DNA of 34,989 nucleotides. It comes from Gnetum montanum (Eukaryota > Streptophyta > Gnetopsida > Gnetales > Gnetaceae). The stretch covers positions 922,804 through 957,792 of the forward strand of contig MNCI01008086.1 of the NCBI GenBank assembly GCA_015680685.1, read 5' to 3'. Positions 10,332-22,029 of this stretch are shown here, piece by piece; positions within the stretch are counted from its first letter, which is position 1; each line of letters begins with the position of its first letter. The notes under the pieces are model-generated. The model had not been told where the DNA came from and made no database searches. It saw nothing but the letters and a program-made list of their open reading frames with translations. A program made the translations under genes and the position numbers.

Positions 10332-11228
10332 TGATGAGTGACAAGGTACCCCTATGTCCAGCCATAGGAATCATAAGTGTTCATGTGTGATTTGGTCAAA
10401 TTTTTCAAACCTTAAGTTCCTAAGTATATTGGTTCTAGGACATGAAATCTAATCGTGATGATTGTTGTCTTTCCAACTACACTTGTGGAGCTTAGTTGCA
10501 TGGTTAATGTAATTGAGGCACATGATATTTATTATTTTATATTTTATTTATCTTTTATTAACAAGAAGTTGAAACTTAATTTATGAACCAATTTAACTAA
10601 TCTAATTTCTAATTAATAACTAACTATCCTAACATAAGTATCTAGTCCCACTTTCTGTGCACATCCTAAACATGTATAATGCTTCTAGGTTATTAAATGT
10701 TAAGTGTTTTTGGGATTACCAAGTGTCATGCAAATGCTCAAAGTGGTCGTACTTATGTGCTTAATTAACTACTATTTAATCTAACTAGCTTACTTTAGCT
10801 TAATTACTTGGCAATATTAAATGAAATTTCACAAAACATTAAATGCATGAATAAAATATTTAATCTAGCCAAGGTGCTACAAGGTTTGATCTAGAAGCTC
10901 ATCTTTATTGCCACACATACTTATTTGCTTAGGTACAACAGTGCTTGAAGAAAAATCTATACACTCAATAACTCCTGCTACAAGCACTTTCGAAAATATC
11001 TAACTCTAGAGAAAAAAAATTGCAAGAGCTCTGCTATGCTATGACAAAAACTAATGTCCAAACCTTGTGTCCAAGTGCTATATTTATAGGCCAACACACA
11101 CCCTACGATATTGGATATCTAACATCGCTTCTTGGGCCCTAATATCGAGTATCCGATATTAGGGCTCTGATATCATAGCGCTAATATCAGTGCTCCAATA
11201 TCAGAGCCAAGTAAAATACGGTTCATCA
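10332..11228 (-). repeat. Element 1 5' LTR (897 bp)
   Basis: Starts TGATGAGTGACAAGG and ends GGTTCATCA. The minus-strand TATAAATA lies at 11088-11081 and AATAAA at 10909-10904, 179 bases downstream. U3 (11100-11228) is packed with ATATCG/GATATC palindromes, including a perfect 12-bp inverted repeat (11136-11147 and 11154-11165, 6-base loop). It has 28 bases more than the 3' LTR, all in U3. Confidence 0.92.
11081..11088 (-). promoter_or_regulatory. TATA box of the element 1 5' LTR
   Basis: TATAAATA on the minus strand in GGCCTATAAATATAGCAC. The same box occurs in the 3' LTR (1860-1853), element 2 (15526-15519), element 3 (28816-28809) and element B (33074-33081), each 170-181 bases before an AATAAA signal. 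Confidence 0.75.
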
Positions 11229-11615
11229 AACTAGATGATATTCTTATTTTAGATGGTCTAGATATCTTTTTTTGTTCATTCTTAATTTTATATTTTGAGT
11301 ATCCATGTTTACTACTTATTGTTGGTGTATGGTCATGGCTTAGGATATCTTCTTGTAAGTTCTTGATTTGGATCATTTTTTGGGGTAGGAGTTGATAAGT
11401 GGGTTAGATGTTTCCATGCATATTTTAGACAATTTTATGTTCTCATTTCTTAACCACTAGGTATCTTTTGGTTTAGTGGTTATTGTTTCTTTTTGCATAC
11501 ACACTTGTTTTTCAAATTTGTTATGGGTTGATGTAAGGATTGTGTTGATATTTTGAACCTTTAATTTGCAACTACATCCTTCTTCGTTGTAAGTGATGCA
11601 TGGAATTCTTTGTGT

Positions 11616-12119
11616 CTATATCACTCCATGCTTATCTTCCTTGGAAATTTCCAAAAACAAGTCTCTCTTCCCTAACTTAGCATCAATTGTATTAAACCAT
11701 GCTATCTCCATAATGATAGGAAAGTCCCTTTCATGATTCTTTACATCAATCCCTAGAAAATCTACTAGATAGGACCACCCATTGATGGTGGTCACTACAT
11801 CTTCTATCTGTTCCAAAGGAATGATAACTGATTAATCTTAAAGCTCTAGTCTTATGTTGCACTTCTTTAATGGTGGTAGGTTCCATGCCTTATATGTTTT
11901 TTGAGATATTAAGCTAACTCTAGAACCTAAGTTTAGTATAGCTTTGCATGATGAATTTCTAGAAATTTGTAAATAAATCAGAGGATTTCTAGAATCTATT
12001 CTTTTCTTAGAAATATTTCTTGCTTTTATCCATTTTGACATTATATCAATTAGGATGGAAATTGTATGTTTTTTATTTGGTTGTTGTGGAAGTTTGGTGA
12101 TTGTAGGAGGATTTATCAT
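11616..12119 (-). pseudogene. Aspartic protease relic of element 2, active Asp lost
   Basis: Two frames, 12119-11838 and 11816-11616, together cover the domain. The active site reads KAILNLGSRVSLIS: the catalytic Asp is Asn (codon at 11933-11931), a single G-to-A change. The rest (INGWSYLVDFLGIDVKNHERDFPIIM, seen here only in pieces) parallels element 1's protease. Upstream lies a basic Pro/Asn-rich linker. The copy is inactive for two independent reasons: the frame break and the missing nucleophile. Confidence 0.8.
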
Positions 12120-12649
12120 AGAAGAAACTTGATTGGATGAAGTTGTTACTCTACTACCCTTTTTTGGACTTATCGTGAAGAAAGAATGTTTTCTAGATTT
12201 ACCTTTAATGTTGTTAGTATGATCCTCTCTATGTATACTTACTATCCTAGTAGAACTTTTCTACTATGGCTATGTTGGTAGTTCTCCCTGCATGACTGGT
12301 GGTGGTTTTGATAGTAATGTATTGGAAGCTTTAAATGAGGAATTAGTTGCTAGTTGGGGTGTGTTAGAATTCAGATCCATGCATGAGGTAGTGGATCTAT
12401 AGTACTCTAGTGAATAGTATGGAGAGTAAGCATGGATATAAGTGTTTCTAGGAGAGATTGGACATTAGATGTAGTATTCATAGGATTCACATTATGTGTA
12501 TGGATACTATTTCCTTGGTGGTAACATTCCCCATATATGTGGTTGTTGCCACTACTATTGGTATTGCTCTTATGGTTGAGGATAAGGCCCGCTTGGATAA
12601 TATGATTATTAGTTGGTGTGGTAGAAGTTACCTTGTGGATGAGGTAATC

Positions 12650-14618
12650 ATCTAGGTATTTGTTTCTTGACAAACTTTGGATTGAGTACGTATGTCCCGA
12701 ATTCTTGTAAGTGGACCATAATAGGGCAACATCCCTTAGGATGTTCATATTAGAAAACTTTACATCCTTTGTCATCTTTTGAATTGGAGTTTATTATTTC
12801 CTCTACTCCAACAAACTTTCCTTTGTGCTTGTAGCTTTTACATCTATTGTCTCTTCTTTTCTTTTTATCTTTACTTTTGCTTAAGGTTTGTTCAATCTTT
12901 TCTTTTACTATCTTTAGGGCTTTAGCAAAATTTTCACCTACAAAATCCCATATTTTCTCTACCTTTATTGCAATATCATTGATTGATTTCTAAATTGGTA
13001 GAGGCTTTCATTAGATCATATCTTCTAAGGTTTCTTCTCCTTGTGAGTCACATATCCTTGTATCCATCTTTCTTATTGTTGTATCTCTATTGTATTCTTT
13101 TGTTTATTCTCTTTTCTTTAACTCTCCTTCTTCTTCATCACTTGGTCTATGAGTCTTTCAATCCGATGAGCTATCATTTTGAATAATTTACCCTAAGCAC
13201 ATACCTCAAGGATTTCTCTTATCTTGTTTCTTATTCCATCAATAATATGTCGAAGTTGTTCCCTTTGAGAGAATCCATGGCCTAGGCACCTATGTAGTAG
13301 AGAATAATACCTACCCATTGCTACATCAAGGGATTTATGTGTCCCTTGTTTCCATTCTTGGATCTATTTTCTCAAATTTAACACTCTAAAATAGGTTTGA
13401 TATTTGTCATTGAAGAGTTCCAGCATGGTACTTCATCTTCAAATTGATTCCAATTCTAAGGATTTGTACTAGCTCTTTGCTTTCTTTATGAGTGTCCTAG
13501 GAAACGACTTCAATTTTTGCCAATCATTTTAATATTTTGTAGGGTACAAGCATTGTAAAAGGCCTAGAGATAGTGTTATGGATCTGCATTGTATCCACCT
13601 TTGAATTTTACATTTTTATTCATGTCTAGTCTCTTGATACGACTATCCCCTACATGCCTAGTAGGAATGTACACTACTTTCCTAATGTTAATTATGTTGT
13701 GAGTGGATAGTAGGGGTTCTTCCTAGTCTTTGGATTCATAGGCTCTATTGTAGTGATCACCCCTCTGATGCTTATGATGCTCTCTTTGTCCATGTCTAAC
13801 CCTTTCTCTTCTTTAATCATGGTTATTTTCCTTTTGTCAGGATGTCTTCTTCTATATGCATGTCTCTCATGGTCTCTTCTTCTTTCTTCATCGTAATCCC
13901 TTAGTCTTCATTTTCCCTTGCCAAAATCTGTAGAAAAATGTGAGGAAGAAGATGCAAGAGTTGAAAAATGATGTTGGTTGATTCTCTTTTAGTGACTCAT
14001 TGATTCGTCTCCTCTAGATTTAGTGGAGGTCTTAGGCCTTGAGTTCCTCCTAAGTTTGGAGTCTTCTTTATTTTTTCCAGGGGTTTTTATAAAAGCTAAA
14101 TGCAATTTTATATTAATGGAATCTTCAATGTGAGTGATTAGTATTTGAGAATGAGACCCATAAGTCAAGTAGAATTTCTCAAATTGAAATACAACATGTT
14201 CCTTTTCTTATAGGACAGCTATCTATGGTGCCTTTTCCCCTTTATCTTATTCATACCTTACCTTCATGATGGCATCCCTTCTTGCTTGAGCCTTCATTGG
14301 CTAGTATGGTCTTGTCATATTTTTGGTGACTCAATAGCATTCTTGCACATGATCAAGGTTTGGCCTTATAATGGCTAATTAAAGCATTGATGGTGCTAAA
14401 CATTTTGGTGGCAAGACAATGTTTTTATGTAGATCTCTCCTTTTACGTTATTCATCCTGGTGAAAAATGAATGTAAAATTAGAATAATAGGAATCAGTAT
14501 GAACATAGGAAATCTTTGTTTGCATCGTTGTATTTCAATCTTCTTCATTATAATCCTTTTCATGACTTTCATTAAATTCAATAGTAGCTGAAGATTTTTC
14601 CTTAGATGTAGAAGCCAT
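12650..14618 (-). pseudogene. Gag relic of element 2
   Basis: Begins at the ATG at 14618 with MASTSKEKSSATIEFNESHE, about 127 bases inside the primer site. Then comes an Arg/Asp/His-rich basic stretch (e.g. DEERRRDHERHAYRRRHP, about 13900-13830). A retrotransposon-gag domain follows at about 13620-13190 (AFYNACTLQNI, THEPLD/GHINPL-type blocks shared with elements 1 and B). A zinc knuckle lies at about 12780-12720, where the second Cys has become Phe (GCKVF-stop-YEHPKGCC). Many stops. The overlapping plus-strand frames at 12458 and 12983 are shadows. Confidence 0.75.
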
Positions 14619-14744
14619 GTTAAGTGTTTAACGCTTAGGTGTGTACTTTTTGAAAAATAAATTATTCTAAGTGTGAAAAATATACTTTGTGACACTTGAT
14701 ACAATGAACTTTGTAAAATCAACTAACTAGCAAAAATTGAAACA

Positions 14745-14762
14745 TCCCCAACAACGACACCA
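14745..14762 (-). promoter_or_regulatory. Primer binding site of element 2 (tRNA-Asp type)
   Basis: Minus strand TGGTGTCGTTGTTGGGGA, 14 of 18 to the tRNA-Asp complement; all four differences are C-to-T. One spacer base separates it from the LTR, as in element 1. Confidence 0.82.
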
Positions 14763-14763
14763 A

Positions 14764-15625
14764 TTATAAGCAGTTGGGTATTCCAACACTTGATCATACA
14801 AGTCACGAGTGTTCATGTATGACCTAATTATAATCTATGAATGGAAAATGTATGTATACTAGTAGTTGATGTTTAGTTCATGATTGTTTTCTTCTCACTT
14901 AGAGTTAGCGAGGTGCAAACCGTATTATTTAACTATTAGTAAGGTATATGATATGTTGATGTTTGGCTTGAATTATGTTAAGTGCCAACATAGTAAAAAT
15001 GATTGTAGATTCTAAGTTAAAGTGTGATAGAAATGTAAATCTATTCTAGCCTATGGCAATAAGTATCTATTCCTGGTTTACCATATATGTCCTAGGCTGA
15101 TGTTATTGTTACTAGGATTACCAAGTGATTTCACTACTAAGTGAATTAAGTGAAGTCATTACTAGGTTAGCAAACAATTACACTTTCCACTCGAAATCAA
15201 TTGTACTTATTTTGCCTTACTAAGAGACATTGGAAAAGTAAAGTAGTTAGAAAATATAAATAATTGAATGAAAGCAGGCATATGAAAAGTAAAAATTAAG
15301 CTAAGTGAGATGCTGTAATGATGAAAAACAATGTCAATCTTTATTTCTATTCAAAAATTGCATCCAAGAATAATTCACTTGAATAAAGATTCTGTACAAC
15401 TATTGTTCACCACACTGTGGGCATTCACTTTAACTTTAACTCCAAGTTACAAAACCAAACTACAAAAATTCTACTAAGTGTTAGCCAAAGTTCTTATTTC
15501 AACATGATGGTGGGCTAGTATTTATAGGCATGACCAAGACCCACTACATCGCATGTACGATGATATATGAAGGCTATGATATCGTAGATACAATATGGTA
15601 ACTGCATGACAAAAGGATTTTATCA
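14764..15625 (-). repeat. Element 2 5' LTR (862 bp)
   Basis: Aligns with the element 3 LTR (28025-29012): shared GGGTATTC.AAC, ATACAAGTCACGAGTG, AAGTATCTATTCCTGGTTTACCA blocks. The usual terminal TG has decayed (TTATAAGC against TGATGAGTGC), and the other end is TTTTATCA. Minus-strand TATAAATA at 15526-15519, AATAAA at 15345-15340. U3 has CTATGATATCGTAG and similar palindromes at 15540-15600. Confidence 0.87.
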
Positions 15626-17281
15626 ATTGATATGACATAGTTGAAAATATTTGTAATTTTTCTTCACATTTTTCAAAATCAATGATATTTAATCTAGCAT
15701 GATTAAAGTTTTAACAAAGAAATTCAAGCTATTTGGTTAAATTTGTCTAGCTGAAACATCACTATAATGAATTTTTATTTATGAATTTAATGTTGAATTC
15801 TTAAATCTTGATGAATTCAATTTTGAAAGGTGTTGGTCAACTTGTAGCTAATATGACATGATTAAAAAAATGCCAACATAGCTCTTGAGTGCATAGATGA
15901 ATCATGTTGCAAGGAAGTAACAACTAAAATAAATAAATAAAATTGTTGCAATGCAGCAAACTCATTAACCAGTATAATAGAAGTAACCATGGAAATGTAT
16001 CTCATGAATTAATCTCTACCAAACCATGAGAGGATGATTTTTAGTACTAGAAACATGGATTACATAGTTTATTTTCATTACCAAAAGCTAAAAATGTTGA
16101 AGAATGTACCATTACTTGTAAATGATTTTCATAACAAAAAATGTTAAAAGTTAAACTATAGACTCCAAAACTAATACTAACAATACTAAACACTATTGTT
16201 TACATAATTTTGCATGGTTGAAACATGGTAAAAATCAGATTTCGTATCTTCTAAGTTTATGCTATGTGTATCTCTAACTTTATGCTTGAAACATCTCAAA
16301 GAAAATTTTAGTTGTAGACAAGAATGCCTTATGGCCAAAGGACAAAACTTAAGCCCCTTCTTTATAATTATTGATGTAATTTTGATTAGATTCAATTTCT
16401 CTTCAAAAAAATCTATTTTGTAACCTTGATTTACCAAAAATCCCAAAGTATTCTTAGCATGTGAAGTATAATTCATAGCACGAAATGTCAAAAAATGTTG
16501 CAGATTACACCATACCAACATAATTGAGCTCATATTATCAAAAACAATGCCAATTCTAGTGTGAAATGTCAAAAATGCTGCACTTTTCAACTCCATCTTA
16601 ATTGTAAAAAAGGCTACAGTTTTTGACTAGCGTAAATGTTGAAAATGTTGGGAAACTTGCCCAAACTAAGTTAACATAGAAACAACAAATCATGACCTAT
16701 TTAAGCAAGAGCCAATGCCATTTTGAGGGACTTTTGAATCTTCAAAAAACTCTTTTAAACATAAGACTTTTTCAATAGAGAGAAACCTAAGAGTCTAAAA
16801 GCCATTCCCCAACATTGATCATCAAGATCATTGAGAGCTTGTAGCAATTCCATTTTCACATAGATCGAGCAAGTCAAGCATGCATAGGATGTCCATGAAA
16901 CACACCCTACCCACCTATGCACCAAATCTCCAACAACACTTTCATAAAGATTTTTAGAACATTCATAGTTTCACACTTTGAAAGGGATAGATGCTTTTTG
17001 ACCTATACTCTCTAAATTTGTATTTTTTTTCCTTTAGATTAATATAGGATTTGTAGTGTTTTAGCCACCTTTTCTCTTATTTTCTACATTTTCTCTCAAT
17101 TTGCTCACGTATCCAATGTTGGATCTATTATTGACATGTTATCACTCATTTTTACTTGTTTTCATCTCAGTTACAGACATATTAAGTCCTTAGGTGATCG
17201 ACAAGACCACCTAAGGCACCATAGATCCTTTTAAGTTACATGGATCTTGTAGAAAAACCATTCCATATAGAGATATTTAGT
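15626..17281 (+). repeat. Putative 5' LTR of element 4
   Basis: About 1.65 kb without coding content, between element 2 and the gag leader. Support is indirect: it lies where the LTR should be, has a TATA-like CTATTTAAG at about 16699, and holds dispersed AAAATGTTG/AAAAATGCTG motifs (16060-16660) recalling those at 24.5-25.0 kb. I see no paired copy in the window and no firm ends. The open frame at 16186-16596 (minus) shows no domain and is probably chance. Confidence 0.4.
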
Positions 17282-17327
17282 TTCTAGCACCAAAATTTTT
17301 TGTCGTTACAATTTTCTAGTGCTAGAA
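17282..17327. repeat. Inverted repeat at the presumed LTR/leader junction
   Basis: TTCTAGCAC (17282-17290) and GTGCTAGAA (17319-17327) are perfect 9-base arms with AAATT/AATTT inside. It lies where an LTR end and primer site would be expected, but TAGCACC is only weakly like a TGGCGCC primer site, so the role is uncertain. Confidence 0.55.
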
Positions 17328-17929
17328 GAAAGGCCTTCCCCTACTTTCTTTGCCTAAATCCAAACACAACCATTGTTTAACTATTTTTACCAATCTATTC
17401 TAGCATGTTCAATGTATGTGAGTTATTCTTGAATAATTTTGGGTATCAACATTTTTGTTTCTGGTCTTCCTATACCAGTAGTTTTCTCTTGGCCTTAAAC
17501 ATTCCTCATGAAGTGAAATTCCTGCAAATACACTTACCCTAAGCCTCTTGAATTCTTAGTTTTCATCCTTGTTTTCCTCCAAAATACCAACATTACCTTA
17601 AAAATGCTACACTGAGTACATTGAAATCAATTTATTTTTGTCATTTACAAAGCCCTTTTTACATCTACATTTTTTGTAGTTGAAATTTTCTCAATTTATA
17701 CTTACACTCTAGCATTATTCATATTTATGCATTAGTATTTTTGGAATTTACATAATCCAATTTACACTTATGTTGCAACATCGTTATACTGCACATTGTG
17801 AATTTACATTTACATTGCAATGATTTCTTCATTTATGCTATCAAAGCCCATACTATTGTTGCACAATACCTTAGTTTTGCATTGTTTATGCCTTTCGTGT
17901 CAACCATCCTACTGCATAGCATTGTTAAT
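17328..17929 (+). other. Leader of element 4; no gene seen
   Basis: Some 600 bases with stops in all frames, T- and C-rich on the plus strand, between the hairpin and the gag start. I see nothing else in it. Confidence 0.5.
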
Positions 17930-20150
17930 ATGGCCTCCAACTAGGAAGTTGCTCATATTTATGACCCAAAGAACTAAGCCATAGTGGAGCGTAGGCAGTC
18001 CCTTAGGCATCTAGAATGCAACCTAGCACATGCTGATATTATTGAAGAACATTATAATTTCATCTATGTAAAAATCTAGGCTGGTTTAAACATCCCATGC
18101 AAAAATTTAGACTCTAGGCATCAATACAAGTTGATTTAGAGGAATAGAAAAGAGCATATTCCCTCTCCTTATGACCACATTAAACTCTTAGAATTTTATA
18201 TGCATATGTTAGCACAATTGGTAGATGTAGATGACAAAGTCAAAGTGAGTGAGGAAGCCAGTTTAGAACAGGATTAAGAGGACTAGGACAAGTTTGAAGC
18301 TTATTTTTAAATTGATGCTTAATTAGGGGATCCTTAACAACAATCTATTCCTAAGGTATCCATGAATAACCTCGTACACTTCACCTTAGTGATAAACCAA
18401 GCACCTCTTATAACCTCCTTGAATCAAGCATCTTAACTAGATTTCCTATTTGCTTCCATGTTCACATCAACAACCTTTACTATAGTATCCCAACCTTCAC
18501 TAGTAATCCCTTCTGTATCACAACCCTTTATAGTCTTAGTAGCTTTCTTATTGGTACCTTAAATACCATGTTTTACGTAGCCCATTTTTCTCTAATACTC
18601 AGTTTGTTCTCCATGTTCATGTTCCTATGCAAACATCATTTTCTATGTTTAATCCACATGTATCAGTTTATACCATTGCCTATCTCATAGTCACAAATTG
18701 TTCAACAATTAGTGCAACCCTTAGGAGCACCACAATGCCTAAATCAAATCTTCTAGATAATCCAAAACCTTACTGAGGAGTTGTGAAAGCTCAAAGCTAG
18801 TACCACGCAAATGGTAAAAGTCATGAACTTCTACCAGGATGTTCTACTGTACCATAAATAACACTACCTGCAAGCATCCTTATTCCACACTTCACCAAGT
18901 ACAATGATGAAGGTGATTCCAATGCATACCTCATCCACTTCTATTTGGAATAACTTCTACTGCAAGTTGGCCTTACACTGTATTATGAATCTTTCCTATG
19001 TTCTTATCGAGAAAAGCTCTAGACTAGTACTACATGTTACTGAGAGGTTCTATCTTCTCCCTTGATGACTTGATTACTCAATTCATAAATTGCTTCAAAC
19101 ATAACTTGAAGCCCAATACAACCTTAGACCAGCTCATGAAGGTGAGACAAGGGTCTCTCGAACTAGTATAGAAGTTTATTCTGGGATGAAATGCAATCCT
19201 TAATGAAATTCTTGAATCCATCTTTCAAACTCATCTTTTGGTTATATTCAAGGGAGCAGTCAATGATTTCATCAACTCAAAACTTTATTACCTAGATCCT
19301 CGATCATTTAGTCAAGCCTTTTCTCAATTTAAAAACATAAAGGATGTTGTAGAAGCCAGTAATGACCTAGCTTACATAGCCTATAAGAATCAACATACAA
19401 AGAGGGATAGGGACAAGGGTAAACAAGCACATGTACCTATAGCCACTATAGCCAAGGATGCAAAACTGATAAAGGAGAAAAAGACATCACAACACAAAGC
19501 CACTACTATCTCATCCCAACCATCAACTTTAGGCACTTCTAGTGCATCTAATTCCTCAAAACCAAACTTTGAGTGTAAGGACCAATCTAAGTATACAAAA
19601 TTACCTATGAAACTATTCAAGTTACTTAATTAGTTGCTTAAAATTAGCTGCATTCAAAAGAAGTAACTATTTGAGAATGCTCACAAAAGACATGATTGTC
19701 TTTGCAAGATCACTAAGGATCTAACCATAGCTACCAAGTATGTTCCATAGATGCCTAAATACTTTTGACTTGATAGATTCTACCATGATCACCAACTCCT
19801 TGATCACAATACCGATTTTTGCTTGGCCTTGAAACATGATCTTCAAAAGATGATCAATAGTGGAGAATTTGTACTAAATGTGTCTAATCCTATGAGGCCT
19901 CAGAACCAACCAATGCAAGTATACAAGGACCCCTCTCAAAGCTAGCAATGACTCCTAACAATAGCCACATTTAACATTCCCGATAAGCCTAAACTTACTA
20001 TGGAGTTGTTTGTAGTTAAGTACCCCCTCATAATGACCAAGCCTCAACTTCATTAAGTGCAAGAGCACTTTCGCCATAAGGGTACCACCACCTACAGCTC
20101 TCAAAGAACCATTCATCATTAGAGTTCCTTCACCTTCCATCAATAAGTTT
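17930..20150 (+). pseudogene. Gag relic of element 4 (Tat-like)
   Basis: ATG at 17930. The N-terminal stretch (EVAHIYDPKN; VERRQSLRHLECNLAHADI) is broken by stops at likely Gln codons. The retrotransposon-gag core lies at about 18980-19330: LDDLITQFINCFKHNLKP, TLDQLMKVRQGSLELV, NAILNEILESIF. The longest open piece, 19238-19633, ends in a Lys/Ser/Thr-rich linker. At about 19770-19860 RFYHDH..LDHNTDFCLALKHDL resembles the His/Cys knuckle with GH.T..C..LK usual between gag and protease in Tat elements. Frame changes occur at about 18900 and 19640. Minus-strand frames here are shadows. Confidence 0.75.
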
Positions 20151-20759
20151 GTAATAAATGTTGACCAGTGTTAATCCATGATGGTAATACATCAACATCA
20201 CCCTCATCAACCAACAAGAAATCATCACCTAAATAACAAAAACCATCAAGACCTAAGCCTAACACAAATAAGAGTGTCCAACAAAAAGTTTGGAAGGAAG
20301 TACATCCACCGAAGCCTATCCCAATCTTAGTCATACCCATGAATCCTACTACTCAAACCACGTCAACTAGCTAGCTTAAAGAGAGTCATAAACAAGAGAA
20401 AAGTAAGGGGCTAAAGAAACACATGCTTAAACATGAGGTTAAAACTATTGGCAAAATGGAGGAAGTCAAGGCCACCAAAATAAAAAAATCACATATAAAT
20501 GACAATGACTTCCTCACTGCCATGGAACAAGTAAAGCCTTCACTAAAATAGAAAAATACTTCACTAAGCTTTTACAACTTGGTTATAACTTCCCCCACTC
20601 ATCATGAAGCACTTGTCAAAATGTTGATGTCTATCCCTATGAGTGAAGACATGCCTACCAATGAGGAATCCATCCACTCTGTCATCATGCTACCTCCACT
20701 CAAGGAAGAACTAAAACAAACCACTTTGATGTTTCACACTAGTGAGGTTAAAACTAACC

Positions 20760-21390
20760 TGTAAAGTGATGAAGTGTTGCATGCTCCTCTTTTCATCACC
20801 ATAAGAGTTGACTAATACAAGATGCATCGTGTCCATGTGGATGATGGAGCAGTGATGAACATCATCTCATTACCCATTATTAAATGGTTAGGCTTAGTCA
20901 AAAACATTTGACACACCTTAACTTCAGTACTTAGATTCTTTAATAGATCACAGGTAGTAGTAAGAGGGTCCATTTCATTAGACCTTGTAGCCAAGAAATA
21001 GTTTCCTGCATCAGTGACTTCCTAGTAGTTGAAAAAAATACCTGGCTTCAACTTGATTCTAAGATGACCAAGTTGCCTAAGTTACGAGTAGTTTCATCAC
21101 CAATATATCAAAAAATTCATCTACCTTATGAGAGAGGCGAAATCATCATCTATGGAGAAAACATAGTCCCCTTATCTATCAATAATGTTGACATTGAACA
21201 AGGATCATAGGTGGAGTTCTAAGAGGAAACTCTCATGGCCAATGATAAAACTAGTAACCATAATGAACCCAACAAAGGTGAAACCAATAACACTAATTCC
21301 TTGAAAGAGCCTTGGAATGAACTCCCATTTGGCATCATCAACAAAGAGAATAGAGTGTACAAAATTGTACATGAAAAGTTTTACTAGTTT
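20760..21390 (+). pseudogene. Aspartic protease relic of element 4
   Basis: MHRVHVDDGAVMNIISLPII at about 20822-20880 corresponds to the Tat-type protease active site, which usually reads D-G-G-[AS]; here it reads D-D-G-A. ISLPIIKWLG follows. After stops near 20910 and 21000, LPYERGEIIIYGENIVPL continues the C-terminal part (about 21120-21180), then an acidic Asn-rich linker to 21390, where the element's continuity ends. Between gag knuckle and protease (20150-20760) lies a Lys/Pro/Thr-rich linker with stops and no domain. Confidence 0.65.
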
Positions 21391-21469
21391 TTAAATCTAT
21401 TGAAGTTGAAGAAACAATTAAGTGATCAACATGTTATCGATCTCTTCCCTGTACATACATTATGGCCTT

Positions 21470-21665
21470 TTTACATTATTATATTATTTAATACTTTTAC
21501 TTTTATTGTTAAGCATGGTTTTATAGTTTTTACTTTGTTATGTTATGTTTTCAATTTTTACTTTATTATCTTATTTTTTTCAATTTTATTTTTATTTATT
21601 TCATATATTTACTATTTTACATAAAAAAACATAAAACATAAAATCAAAACTAAAAACCATAGCCA
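21470..21665 (+). repeat. Low-complexity T-rich to A-rich block
   Basis: Strongly T-rich to 21605, then A-rich with repeated ACATAAAA, so the two halves can pair. Comparable T-rich stretches (in element sense) follow integrase in element 1 (3950-3680 minus) and element 2 (900-660 minus). The open frame at 21400-21624 is a by-product. Confidence 0.6.
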
Positions 21666-22029
21666 AGAAGTAGCATGAAATATAAAACTGAAATGTAACA
21701 TCAAAAGGCCAAATATAACTAGGTAGTCCACATCAATAGCCATAGTAACATAGTGTAACAAACAATAAACAATGCGTAGTCTCAAAAACCATAAATGCTA
21801 ACAAGATAATAAAAACCAATGGCCATACCATATAAAAAATAACAGGACATTATCATCATAATTAATAGCCTCACTAGGTTGTAGGAGGAAGAACATCACC
21901 AAGATCACCAGCATCATCACCTAGGGCTCATGAGCAATAAAACATACAACCATTAGTAACCATATCAACCACCAACATAGCCAAATGAAACAATAAAATA
22001 GCCATAACATAAAACAAAGTTTACAAACC

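Larger units (their letters stand above)
1104..11228 (-). mobile_element. Element 1: complete, decayed Athila-like Ty3/gypsy retrotransposon
   Basis: Structure on the minus strand: 5' LTR (11228-10332), one spacer base, tRNA-Asp type primer site, gag, protease, RT, RNase H, integrase, ~2-kb 3' region, polypurine tract, 3' LTR (1972-1104). Both LTRs start and end in TG..CA. The flanks GACTA (1099-1103) and AACTA (11229-11233) read as a 5-bp target duplication with one transition. Lineage is inferred from RT motifs close to Athila (LDGYSGYNQI, MPFGLCNAPT, VFIDDFSIYG) and the VYGK motif after the integrase core. The first ~220 bases of the two LTRs differ at roughly 35 places by eye, mostly transitions, so the insertion is old. 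All coding regions carry stops and frameshifts. Confidence 0.88.
11229..15625 (-). mobile_element. Element 2: 5' half of an Athila-like retrotransposon
   Basis: Minus strand: 5' LTR, primer site, gag, zinc-knuckle linker, protease, then ~390 bases of linker matching element 1's protease-RT linker before element 1 cuts in. Gag, linker and protease align with element 1 in the same order, but the LTR belongs to a different subfamily, shared with element 3. The part beyond element 1 (118-1103) resumes only after where integrase should end. Confidence 0.82.

Noticed and set aside
12983-13186. Leu-rich plus-strand membrane-like frame
   Set aside because: Shadow of the Glu/Lys-coding minus-strand gag of element 2.
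16186-16596. 136-residue minus-strand open frame as a host gene
   Set aside because: No recognisable motif, inside LTR-like AT-rich DNA with no promoter, splice or homology support.
17281-17300. Primer binding site of element 4
   Set aside because: TAGCACCAAAA matches TGGCGCC only weakly and the bases after it do not fit tRNA-Asp or another tRNA I can name.
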